Part shown: positions 48,113 through 57,072 of the stretch, in pieces | How positions within the stretch are numbered: the stretch's first letter is position 1 | Layout of the letters: each line of letters opens with the position of its first letter | DNA from: FEB-10 sp963710645 | GTDB lineage: Bacteria; Acidobacteriota; Thermoanaerobaculia; Thermoanaerobaculales; Sulfomarinibacteraceae | Direction: 5' to 3' | Assembly (NCBI GenBank): GCA_963710645.1 | Contig: CAVQBD010000003.1 | Coordinates: forward strand, 248,001 to 312,000 | Length of the DNA: 64,000 nt | Translations under genes and position numbers: made by a program | The notes under the pieces: generated by a model | Databases searched by the model: none | What the model was told of the DNA's origin: nothing | The model's input: the letters and a program-made list of their open reading frames with translations, nothing else

Positions 48113-50084
48113 TCAGTCCACAGTGACTGACCACCGCGACATGTCGCCCGACTCGAAGTCGTCGGCGAACATCAGGCTGTCCCCGTTGGTTCCGGCGCGT
48201 ACAATCTGCAGGCCCGTGAAACCGTCGGCTACGTAGGCATAGTCGCCCTGAGCCGTCAGATCCCAGGCGTCGCCGGGCAAGCGCATCCGGTCGAGCTCGT
48301 GAATATTGCCCAGATCACTCACGTCGTACAACCGCAGGAACTGCTCTCCGGTGGTCCCCGTTGTGATGAAGGCCAGGTCTCCGGAAACCGCCACTTCTCC
48401 GAACTGAAACACCTCGTGGAGGTTCCCGGCCAGGGTCGGATTGGCGGGGTCGGCGATGTCCAACACGAGCAGACCCTGGTGGAACGACGTCACATACGCA
48501 TGACTCCCCTGGATCCAGACATCCTCTCCCCAATCAACCGGATAGAAGGCGTCCTCGAACGGATTGTGCGGATCGGCGACGTTGATGATGTGCAGACCCT
48601 CTTCGTAGAACTCGATGGCGAACAGATGACCGTTCGCGTACTCGAATTCGAGGATGTGAGGCGAAACCGGCATCATGCTCAGCTCCACCGGCGACGTGGG
48701 ATCCGATAGATCGAAGATGTGCAGTGAGTACAATTGGGTCGCGACTGAGAAGCTCATCACGTACAGCGACTCTCCGTCGGTGGCCAGACGCGTCGCATTG
48801 AAGTCGTAAACGCCGCCCACCTCGATCGGATCCGACAGATCACTGACATCGAGCACATGGAGCCCGGGTGTGTACCAGTCCGCGACGTACAGGTAATCGC
48901 CGATCAGCACGGAATCGCCATCCGCGCCGCCGTCGGCCCGGCCCGTGACCTGTACCGCGTTCGGATCGTTGAGATCCGCGATCACGAGCCCGTCGGTGCT
49001 CTGGCCGAGGAAGGCGTGGTCTCCCGAGACCGTGACCGCTGCGGTCGTGCCGACCGTATCGTAGCTGCCGATCTGGACGGGGTTGTTCGGATCGCTGATG
49101 TCGATTACCTGCAGTCCGGCGGCGTCACTGGAGACGTAGGCGACGCCGCCGTCGAGCCGCACACGATATCCGTCGGGCAGCAGCAGGGATCCGATCTGCA
49201 GCGGCTGTTGCGGCTCGGAGACGTCGAAGACGAGGAGGCCGTTGCGATTCACGGCCACCACCACGTCCCCGGTCAACGCGAGATCGTTCAGGCCCTCGGA
49301 CACGGCCACGCTCCCCACCATGTCGAGGGAGTTGGAGCTCGCATCGAAGACCCCCAGACCCTGAGAGACGCCCGCGTACGCATGGGCTCCTTGAACCTCG
49401 ATGCAGGTCACGCCATCGACGTACAGGTTCTCACCCACCTTTGCGAGAGTTCCATCGTTTTGAATAAGAAACTTCGCGATACCGCTGCCCCCGACGTAGA
49501 CGTGGCCGCCCGACGCGGCCACGTCATCCGTATCCCGCTGGTAGGTGTAGTACCAGAAAGGACCGGCCTGAACGCCGAGATCGACGGGATCCGCAGGATC
49601 CGAGATGTCAAAGGCGTGGACGCGGGCCTCGTTGGCATTGACGTACAAATAATCACCCAGGATGAACAGCCCATCGGTCGGCTCGTCACTGTCTGTGCCG
49701 GAGTAGTACACCGGCACGGTGCTGAGTCGCACCGGGTTGTGCGGGTCCTGGACGTCCCAGATCTCGAGCCCGCCCCGCCAATCGGCCACATACAGACGCA
49801 TGTCCGCAGCAACGTAACGCAGATCGCGAACATGGCCGTCGGTGTGCAGGCCGTCATGCATCAGTTGCGGCGTGGACGGATCGTGCACGTCCAGCACGAG
49901 AATGACTCCGCCGCTGCCAAGATAAGAACAGATCGCGATCGCCGTCGACGGCCACAGCTCGTGCCCCGGCGTACGGCCATCCGCCCATGTGCTCCAGAGA
50001 GATCTCGGCGCCTGCGGTGACCGATACGAGCAACGCCAGCACCGCGGCCGCCCAAATGCTGTTCTTGAAAGAGTGCGCGTTCAT
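48113..50084 (-). pseudogene. Secreted LVIVD-type propeller protein with N-terminal frameshift
   Basis: ATG 50084 follows AGGAGG and encodes a signal peptide (AAAVLALLVSVTAGAE) and VAVDGDRDL; near 49930 the frame changes to one giving YLGSGGVILVLDVHDPSTP and then a 590-residue run of LVIVD-like blades (AYVTSFHQGLLVLDIADPANP, VYVADWYTPG-type strands). It ends LMFADDFESGDMSRWSVTVD, the shared tail. One base inserted near CTGTTCTTATC would explain the break. With it repaired the protein would have about 656 residues. Probably functional if the break is an assembly error. Confidence 0.75.
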
Positions 50085-50307
50085 GTTTGACCTCCTGGGA
50101 CCGATCCGTGAGTCGTTGCCGGGACGGTTGACGCCGCTGGCTGCCTGATGTCACAAGGTATCCGTCTCTGATCTCAATGTGGTTCGTGAACGAGGCCAAG
50201 TCATCACGGTTGTGTAACAAAAAAAATACATTTCGCCGGCCATTTCATGCTGTAGTGCCGCCTCCGGCGGATCCAACCCGGCCCCATGTCTCTCGACCTC
50301 CGCCAAG

Positions 50308-51516
50308 TCACGGTGGGTCAGGGCTCTCGTTGCGAGTGCCAAACAGGCTCACGAGGACATCTCCGAAGTGGTTGCGCCAGGTCGCCCGATTGTGGCCCTC
50401 CGGGACCTCCATGACCTCGACGTCGTGGCCGGCGCTGGTGAGCACCTGGTCCGCGTTCCGCGCGGTGGCGAGGTTGGCCCGGTCGTATCGCCCGGCGAGA
50501 ATCGCCACTCGAATGGGGCGGCCGGGCCGCTCGGTGAGGTCCGCCAGAACAGCGGATGTGAGGCGTCGGCCCGGAATCATCAGGCCTACTCGGCCATATG
50601 GTGCGCCTGGCGTGAGCGAAGCATCCAGCGCGTCCTTCGCCCCGTACGAGACCGCGAGGATGGCGCGCTCGTCGGGGTCCGCGGAGACGCTGTAGCGCTC
50701 GGCCAACCACTCGAGCGCTTCGCTCGTGAGGTAGCTCCGCATCGGTGGACCCTCGTGGTTGTCGGCCTCTCCCGGGAGGTAGGACTGGAGGAACGCGACG
50801 ACGATCGGCTTGATCGCGCGGTGGGCCATCAGCCAGTCGAGCACCCGTGGCAGCTCGCCGGGGCGGACCCTGGCCCACCCCGAGTGGAACACGGCGACCG
50901 GATAGGCGTGTTCGTCGTGGTACGAGGGTGGCAGGTAGACGATCACCCGGCGCGACCCACCCAGGGCGCGGCTTTCGATGGTTCCCTCCACGGTGCGTCC
51001 GCGCGGTGTCACGTGAGGCTCCGTCACGGCGGGAGGCTGGACGTAGTCAGGCGTCACCATTTCGGACACGGGATCGGTGGTGTGCAGATTCGCCCGGCGG
51101 GGGTTGTTGGGGTCGACCCGGTAATCGGTCTCGCCGTGAACGACCAGATACTCGATCCGGGCTCGGGCCGCGACTCGCGTGTGAAGCCGATACCAGTCCG
51201 TCGATCCGATCCGGGTCATGGCCCCCACGGTGAGGTCGAAGGTCTCGTCAGCCGGCTGCACACCCCAGCCCGTGACGTCGGAGACGATGCGTGGGGTCCC
51301 TTCACCGGTTTTCTTCGCCAGGAAGGTCACCATCGCTTCCGAACCCGGGATCGGCTGTTCGACGAGAGGAGTGGTGGCTCGGCCGGCTTCGATGTTCCGG
51401 ATGGCCCTGGTCAGAACCCGGTCGACCCCGTTCAGCGAGCTGTCCGGTGTGCACGACGCGACGATGCTCATGAGAATACCGGTGACGACCGCACTCGAGA
51501 TTGCGGCCCTATCCAT
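50308..51516 (-). CDS. Lipoprotein esterase of the enterochelin-esterase/EstD-like type
   Basis: About 402 residues from ATG 51516 (an earlier ATG at 51546 is possible). A lipobox-like LMSIVASC ends the signal. An N-terminal early-set Ig-like region (TFDLTVGAMTRIGSTDWYRLH) precedes an alpha/beta-hydrolase: VIVYLPPSYHDEHAYPVAV, KPIVVAFLQSYL, nucleophile in ILAVSYGAKDA, then late EGHNRATWRNHF with the catalytic His. This is the esterase-D/Fes layout. It probably hydrolyses an ester at the cell surface. Confidence 0.8.
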   Translation of the reverse strand: MDRAAISSAVVTGILMSIVASCTPDSSLNGVDRVLTRAIRNIEAGRATTPLVEQPIPGSEAMVTFLAKKTGEGTPRIVSDVTGWGVQPADETFDLTVGAMTRIGSTDWYRLHTRVAARARIEYLVVHGETDYRVDPNNPRRANLHTTDPVSEMVTPDYVQPPAVTEPHVTPRGRTVEGTIESRALGGSRRVIVYLPPSYHDEHAYPVAVFHSGWARVRPGELPRVLDWLMAHRAIKPIVVAFLQSYLPGEADNHEGPPMRSYLTSEALEWLAERYSVSADPDERAILAVSYGAKDALDASLTPGAPYGRVGLMIPGRRLTSAVLADLTERPGRPIRVAILAGRYDRANLATARNADQVLTSAGHDVEVMEVPEGHNRATWRNHFGDVLVSLFGTRNESPDPP

Positions 51517-51918
51517 GCTCCAGCTTCCGTGTTCCACGTCGTGCATTCTCGCATTTCACGCCGGTCGGCAACGCCGCCGGACCAAAAGGTGAATTCCCGG
51601 GTGCCGTTCCACTCGGCTTCCGACCGACATTCCGATGGGTCCGGTTGTTGAACCGACGCCAACGGTCCGGAGGATGAAATCGGGCGACCCATCGGGGTTG
51701 GTCTGTGGTGGGACCACCTCAGGGCACCTCGTCCTCCACAAACGCGTCGATGGGAGGAGTCGCACTCTCCCGATTTTCAAACCGTCCGGTTGCGGAACGG
51801 CTGTTGAACATCATGGTTTTGAGCTGGAGGGTGTCGTTGCGACGCCAAGCCAAACGACTCGAAATCGGCTGTCGGTTGAGGTCATTGAAGCGGGACGCCG
51901 AGACGACCGCTGGCGACT

Positions 51919-52103
51919 CTAGCCCGCACTTCTCACCGAGTGTCTGCTGCGGGCGGCGAATCGCGGCCATCTGTCGTGCTTTTCGCGAATCGTGCTCCTC
52001 AACGTAGTGCGACTACGCCTGCGTCGCCCGATCCGCTAAAAACCCAACATCTGACCACCCTTCGCCGCCCTCGTGACGAAACCCGGTGAGAAGTGCGGGC
52101 TAG
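51919..52103. repeat. MITE-like element with perfect 20-bp terminal inverted repeats
   Basis: CTAGCCCGCACTTCTCACCG (51919-51938) and its exact inverse (52084-52103) bound a 185-bp segment without a gene. Its right end lies 21 bp upstream of the TATAAT that precedes the permease. The rest of 51547-52137 holds no gene I can support. Confidence 0.75.
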
Positions 52104-52124
52104 CGAAACCAGGTCCACGCGGAC

Positions 52125-52130
52125 TATAAT
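52125..52130 (+). promoter_or_regulatory. TATAAT box before the permease gene
   Basis: Perfect TATAAT ending seven bases before ATG 52138, with no Shine-Dalgarno; a leaderless start is likely. Confidence 0.45.
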
Positions 52131-52137
52131 CCAGCTC

Positions 52138-54447
52138 ATGGAATCCAACGGCAAAATGGAGGACACACCTTCAGAGAACCGGGACGTAGGCGAGACGACG
52201 TTCGCCCGCGACCTCGGCCTGTTCGACGCTACGATGATCGGCGTCGGCGCCATGATCGGCGCCGGGATCTTCGTCCTCACCGGAATCGCCGCGGGCGTTT
52301 CGGGACCCGCATCGATCCTCTCCTTCGCCCTCAACGGCTTCGTGACCCTGCTCACCGCCTTCGCATATGCCGAGCTGGCATCCGCCGTTCCGCGGGCCGG
52401 CGGGGGCTACTCATACGTACGGTTGGCCTTTCCCGGCGCCATGGGCTTCATCTCGGGCTGGATGCTGTGGTTCGCCTACACCGTCGCCTGCGCGTTGTAT
52501 GCCCTCGGATTCGCCGGCTACTTTTGGGAAGCCTTCCACAAGTATCTGCCGGTCCTGAGCGGCCACGTGTTCGGAGCTGCCGGAAGCTATCTTCCGGTGG
52601 CTGCCGTCACCGTGCTCATCGGTTTCATTTTTCTCCGTCTCAACGTGGGTGGAGCTGCGGTTACCGGACGGGCCGAGAATGCGCTCACGCTCTCCAAGCT
52701 GGTCGTGCTCGGGATCTTCATCGCCTACGGGCTCAAGCGGATCGTCGGCGCCCCCGCCGAAGCCGCCACGGAATTCACACCGTTCTTCCCGCTCGGCGCA
52801 GGCGGCGTCATCGTCGCCATGGGCCTGACCTTCATCGCCTTTGAGGGGTACGACCTCATCGCCACCGTTGCCGAGGAGATCAAGGAACCCGAGAAGAACA
52901 TTCCTCGCGCAACCTTCATCTCGCTCGCCATCGCCATCACCATCTACCTGCTGATCCTCTTCGTCTCCCTCGGCGCAATCCACGTCGACGGCCTTTCGTC
53001 GTGGGAGTTCCTCGGCAAGTACGGCGAAACGGCGATCGTCCGCGCCGCCGAGCAGTTCATGCCGGCCTTCGGAGTCGCGGTGATCGTCCTCGGCGGTCTG
53101 CTGTCGACCATGTCTGCGCTCAACGCGACCATCCTCGCGGCGTCCCGCGTCGCCTTCTCCATGGCAAGGGACCGTTGGCTGCCGAAGGAGATCGCCCAGA
53201 TCGACCCGGTCCGGCGGACGCCGCAGACTGCCATCGTGGTCACCGGTGTGATCCTCGTCGGAATGGCGTTGACCCTCCCCATCGAGGCGGTGGGCTCGGC
53301 CGCGAGTCTGATCTTCCTGCTCACCTTCGCGCTGGTGAACCTGTCGGTTATCGCGCTCCGGCGCAAGGCCCCCGAGATCGAGCGCAAGTACAAGGTCCCC
53401 TTCTATCCCTTCACCCCGATACTCGGCATCATCCTCAACGTCTTCCTCGCTCTCTATCAGTTCACCTTCCAGCCAATCGCCTGGTACGTAACCGCCGGCT
53501 GGGTGGTTCTCGGCCTGCTGCTCTACTTCGGGGTCTTCGAAAAGCTCGCGTCCGACGTCGAGCCCCAGGTCTTGGTGCCCTCGCGTCGCCCCGACGAGCC
53601 CGACGCCCAGGACTCCGTGCTGGTGGTCGTCCACGACCCCGACTTGGTGGATACGCTCCTCAGGTTCGCCATCCCGGTGGCCAAACTCCGCGGTCGGCGC
53701 ATCGTCGCCACCACCGTCGTCGAGGTTCCCCAACAGCTGCCGATCCACGAAGGCATGCGTTTCGCCCACCACAAGGAGACGCTGCTCCGCGCCGCCCAGC
53801 AGGCGGCGAGGGACCGCGGGGTCAAGATCGATACCGACCTCGTCATTGCGCACCAGGTCGAGGAGGGCATCTTCACCGCCGCAGCCCGCCACCGCGCGGA
53901 CGTCATGGTGATGGCCTGGAAAGGTTATTCCAACACCCGCGACCGGATCTTCGGCGAGACCGCGGACAAAGTCATCCGCTTCGCGCCGTGCGACTTGATG
54001 ATGCTGAAGATCGAGCAACCCGAGTTCCGCACCTGCTTGCTGCCCACCGCCGGCGGCCCCAACGCGCAGCTTGCGGCCGATCTGCTCAACGCCCTCGCCG
54101 AGGATCTCGAGCTCAAGGTCACATCGGGATACGTGGTCCCGATTGACGCGACCGACGAGCAGCGGCGCGATGCCCTCGGTTGGATCGACAAAACGCTCGC
54201 ACACATGAACGTCGCCCTGCCGGTCGAGAAGCGGCTGATCGAGTCCGACTCCATCGCCGGCGGTCTCGCCAAGGCGAGCCGCGACTTCGACCTGGTGGTC
54301 ATCGGCGCCGCCAAGGAGCCGGTGTTCCGCAAGATCCTGATCGGCGAGATACCGCAAAAGGTGGCGCGCTACTCGCCCTCCTCGGTGCTGGTGGTCAAAC
54401 GGTACGTGGGGCCCTTCAAGACCCTCATTAAGCGCATCCTCGGCTGA
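52138..54447 (+). CDS. APC-family amino acid permease fused to two universal stress protein domains
   Basis: A 769-residue membrane protein. The N-terminal 460 residues hold about twelve helices with the APC signature GVGAMIGAGIFVLTGIAAG in helix 1 and FIAFEGYDLIATVAEEIKEPEKNIP. The C-terminal cytosolic part has two UspA-like domains (about 490-620, SVLVVVHDPD, and 630-760, with VVIGAAKEPVFRKILIGEIP, typical of the G-2x-G-9x-G nucleotide loop region). Fusions of this kind occur in amino acid/cation transporters and suggest nucleotide-linked control of transport. Confidence 0.92.
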   Translation: MESNGKMEDTPSENRDVGETTFARDLGLFDATMIGVGAMIGAGIFVLTGIAAGVSGPASILSFALNGFVTLLTAFAYAELASAVPRAGGGYSYVRLAFPGAMGFISGWMLWFAYTVACALYALGFAGYFWEAFHKYLPVLSGHVFGAAGSYLPVAAVTVLIGFIFLRLNVGGAAVTGRAENALTLSKLVVLGIFIAYGLKRIVGAPAEAATEFTPFFPLGAGGVIVAMGLTFIAFEGYDLIATVAEEIKEPEKNIPRATFISLAIAITIYLLILFVSLGAIHVDGLSSWEFLGKYGETAIVRAAEQFMPAFGVAVIVLGGLLSTMSALNATILAASRVAFSMARDRWLPKEIAQIDPVRRTPQTAIVVTGVILVGMALTLPIEAVGSAASLIFLLTFALVNLSVIALRRKAPEIERKYKVPFYPFTPILGIILNVFLALYQFTFQPIAWYVTAGWVVLGLLLYFGVFEKLASDVEPQVLVPSRRPDEPDAQDSVLVVVHDPDLVDTLLRFAIPVAKLRGRRIVATTVVEVPQQLPIHEGMRFAHHKETLLRAAQQAARDRGVKIDTDLVIAHQVEEGIFTAAARHRADVMVMAWKGYSNTRDRIFGETADKVIRFAPCDLMMLKIEQPEFRTCLLPTAGGPNAQLAADLLNALAEDLELKVTSGYVVPIDATDEQRRDALGWIDKTLAHMNVALPVEKRLIESDSIAGGLAKASRDFDLVVIGAAKEPVFRKILIGEIPQKVARYSPSSVLVVKRYVGPFKTLIKRILG

Positions 54448-55108
54448 GCGGAACTGCGACCGCGTGCAACGGGCGCCGCGCTTGAGGGGTGCCGGTTTTT
54501 GGGGTTCTTCGAGAGGTCTCCATCCATCGTTCGCCACTCCGGATTCCGGATTTCCACAGCCCGACACAAAATCCTGACCCGTTCTCATGCCTCATCGTGC
54601 GGTTTCAGGGCCGTTGTTCGTGGCGTCGGGTACCACGACAAAACCGCGCCCGAATTCCTTTTCGCTGAAACCGGACTGTGGACATTCCATAATTTCTCGA
54701 GCGGACCAGGCCCACATCGACGACAATGGACCCAGATGATCATCAGGATGACTGGAGAGCTTGACCGACACGGGGGCCAAACGCCCCGGATGATGGAATC
54801 GAATCCTATCGGTGCCGGCTGGGATGAGCAGGCCGGTCCCAGCGGGACAATCAGATCGTCCACAAGAACGGAACGTTGCTCGACTCCTTGCCGCTGGCGG
54901 TATCCGGCGACATGGACATCACCGCCTTGGCCTGTTCTCCACCGGCGTCACAGAGTCGTACATGGACGACGTCCGGCTCGGAACCGCGATCCCGGGACGC
55001 TGCGCATCATCACCGTCGAGTGGCGATCCCGAATTCCCGATTTCCCGCCTGACCCTCTCGGGAGCCGTTGAGCCGCGTCCGGCACATACCGGGGCACCTC
55101 TCGCATCT
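54448..55108. other. Intergenic region without a clear gene
   Basis: About 660 bp. A plus-strand frame contains KNGTLLDSLPLAVSGDMDIT and, in another frame, YMDDVRLG, which could be remnants of a secreted beta-sandwich protein, but the frames are broken and I do not call a gene. Confidence 0.3.
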
Positions 55109-56074
55109 TCAGCGAAGGTCGCGGGCGAGGGCGTCCGCCTCGTCCGGTCCGATCCCGAGATCCTCTTGCAGCTGCCCGGGCCTCGGATCGCCGTACCCTC
55201 CGAGGTAGCCGTTGAGCCGCGCCGCGGCGGTGGAGTCCCTGAGGCGTGCAGGCTCCGGGTAGGCACCTTGGAGCATCTTCAGCCAGCGACCGCCGTTCTT
55301 CCGAAGATTCCATTTCTGGTGGTAGTCCTCCGCGACGTAGAATCGGGTCGCGTCCAGAATCTCGGTTCGAACGCGGATGTTCCGCTTCTCCTCGAACCTC
55401 TTCCTCGATGCCTTGGCCCGCCTTCGCTGGTCCTCGTCGTGCACGAAAACCGCTTTCCTGTACTGGGCAAAGGAGATCCGGCGCCCCGGATCGTGAGCCG
55501 CCCAGAAGACGTCGAGCAGGTCGTCATACGAGATGCGCGTCGGATCGTAGTCCACCTGCACGGCCTCGGTGTGATTGCCGAGGCTGTCGTAAGTCGGGTC
55601 TGCTTTCGAACCGCCGGTGTATCCGACTCGCGTCCTGACCACCCCGTCGAGACTCCCGAACCGGGAGTCGGGTCCCCAGAATCACCCGAGGGCGAAGGTC
55701 GCGGTCCTCAGTTCGGGACGGGGGATTTGGTCGATCGGCGGTGTGAGCGCGTCGCCACGACTCGCCGAGTCCGTGGTGCTCGGCGACGCTTTTCGTGCCG
55801 CCGCGGGCAGACCCTCCGCGGGCGCGAGTGCACACGAAGGACCGACGACTTCGGGGTCCGCCGCCGTCTGACCGTTTCCACCGGGTCCGGATGACCGAAG
55901 CCCGCGGGAGTCCCCGCCATTGATTGTCAGGCAGTAGGCTCCGATGCTGAAAATGGTCGTCGCCACCGTCGCGACGCCGAGGACCACGATCACACGCGGG
56001 ACCGCGAACCGGCGGCCAGTCTTTTTGTCCCAGGCCGGTGTCCCGGTCATTGGTGAGTTTTGCGGGTGCCTCAT
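55109..56074 (-). CDS. msrA: Membrane-anchored peptide methionine sulfoxide reductase A with predicted selenocysteine
   Basis: Reading through UGA 55684-55682 joins two frames into a 321-residue protein from ATG 56074 (after AAGGAGTCATT). Residues about 27-52 are a membrane segment (VPRVIVVLGVATVATTIFSI), then a linker. The MsrA domain starts TATFALG-U-FWGPDSRFGSLDG; the family motif is GCFWG, so Sec131 takes the place of the catalytic cysteine. Downstream motifs are VGYTGGSKADPTY, GNHTEAVQVDYDP, YDDLLDVFWAAHDP and AEDYHQKW. MsrA reduces methionine-S-sulfoxide; Sec forms are known from algae and some bacteria and are much faster than Cys forms. The gene acts in the envelope, repairing oxidised proteins outside the cytoplasm. 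Confidence 0.9.
55651..55669 (-). promoter_or_regulatory. Predicted SECIS element of the Sec MsrA
   Basis: Perfect 8-bp minus-strand stem GACUCCCG/CGGGAGUC with loop GUU; loop starts 21 nt after the UGA. It lies within the coding region. Confidence 0.85.
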
Positions 56075-56270
56075 AATGACTCCTTGGGGACCGACCCGGA
56101 TCTTCGTGGCCAGTCCCTCCGTTGGTTCTGTACTTGGTTTTTCATGACCATTTGGTCACCGCCGTGGAGAATGTTGTGAAATCCCAACCAACGTTGCCAC
56201 CCAAGGGTGCCGCGCACATATTCCACACGTGTAGGACTCTCAGCCCGACGTGAAATCGCGGAACGGCAAC

Positions 56271-56295
56271 AAAAAACCCCTCCGCGCGGGAGGGG
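56271..56295 (-). terminator. Rho-independent terminator of the RRM gene
   Basis: Minus strand: CCCCTCC, loop CGCGC, GGAGGGG, then TTTTTTG (56271-56295), 23 bp after the gene's end. A copy is found with the decayed fragment near 47690. Confidence 0.85.
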
Positions 56296-56318
56296 TCCTG
56301 TCCTTGATATGAGGGGAT

Positions 56319-56624
56319 TTACCAGCCGCCGCCGTAGCCGCCGCGGCCGTTGCCACCACCGCCGCCACCCGAGCGCTGCTTCGCCTGAGCCACGTCCACC
56401 TTGATGGTGCGTCCGTCGAGCTCGGTCCCGTTGAGAGCCGCAACAGCCTTGTCGGCCGCCTCGTCATCCTCGAACGTGACAAAGCCGAAGCCACGCGAAC
56501 GACCGGTGTCGCGATCGCTGATCACGATGGCCTCGCTGATCGCGCCGTGAACATCGAACGCATTGCGCAGGCCCTCGTCGTTCGTGTCCCAACTCAAACT
56601 TCCAACAAACAGTTTCTTCGACAT
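56319..56624 (-). CDS. Glycine-rich RNA-binding protein (RRM)
   Basis: A 101-residue single-RRM protein from ATG 56624 (GAGAGA upstream). RNP2 is LFVGSL and RNP1 is RGFGFVTF, with the helix DDEAADKAVAALNGTELDG between beta strands; the tail is Gly-rich (SGGGGGGNGRGGYGGGW). Such proteins act as cold-induced RNA chaperones. The long 5' leader region upstream may carry temperature control but I see no specific structure. Its 3' end is duplicated near 47.7 kb. Confidence 0.92.
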   Translation of the reverse strand: MSKKLFVGSLSWDTNDEGLRNAFDVHGAISEAIVISDRDTGRSRGFGFVTFEDDEAADKAVAALNGTELDGRTIKVDVAQAKQRSGGGGGGNGRGGYGGGW

Positions 56625-57072
56625 ACTCTCTCTTTTCTCTCTGAGCTCTGCCTCTTGCGGGCACGCCCGTCTCGCAACATCGCGGTGGACTCTGCGTCCA
56701 CCCAAACAGAAGCCGGCCCCGCTGGCCAGCGACACACCCTAGAACATCGCATATATCTCTTTTTATTTCAAATATTTTCAGCAATGCTATACCGGACAAG
56801 GGGATCGGCAGCCCGTGTCGTTGGACCTCAGGTCAAAACAGGTGCGGGAGGTGCGGCAGGGACCAAAAGGAGGATTCCGGATCCGACTCGAGGGCGCGGG
56901 ACACGCTGTTTTGTCGTTGGAAGGCGTGGCGTTGGGCTTTCGTCGTTCGGCGCACCGGGAAACCCGCTCCGCGGAACGCCAGGAAGATCACCCAAACGAC
57001 CGGATCGAGACAGTCATCTCCCGCCGGAACTGACATCTCAACAATTGTGATCGCACTGATTCCCGGGGGGGC
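56625..57072. other. Intergenic region upstream of the RRM gene
   Basis: About 450 bp, both neighbours on the minus strand. An AT-rich stretch at 56750-56790 (TATATCTCTTTTTATTTCAA) would suit the RRM promoter and a cold-shock-type leader. No gene recognised. Confidence 0.4.

Noticed and set aside
52411..54588. A 725-codon open frame antisense to the permease
   Set aside because: High GC codon bias keeps the antisense frame open; its residues are charged nonsense while the plus strand is a clear APC-USP protein.
54499..55071. Open plus-strand frame of 190 codons between permease and MsrA
   Set aside because: No domain, no ribosome site and composition unlike the real genes.
55109..55111. The MsrA stop (TGA) as a further selenocysteine
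   Set aside because: The following codons give no MsrA-like sequence, and the domain is complete.
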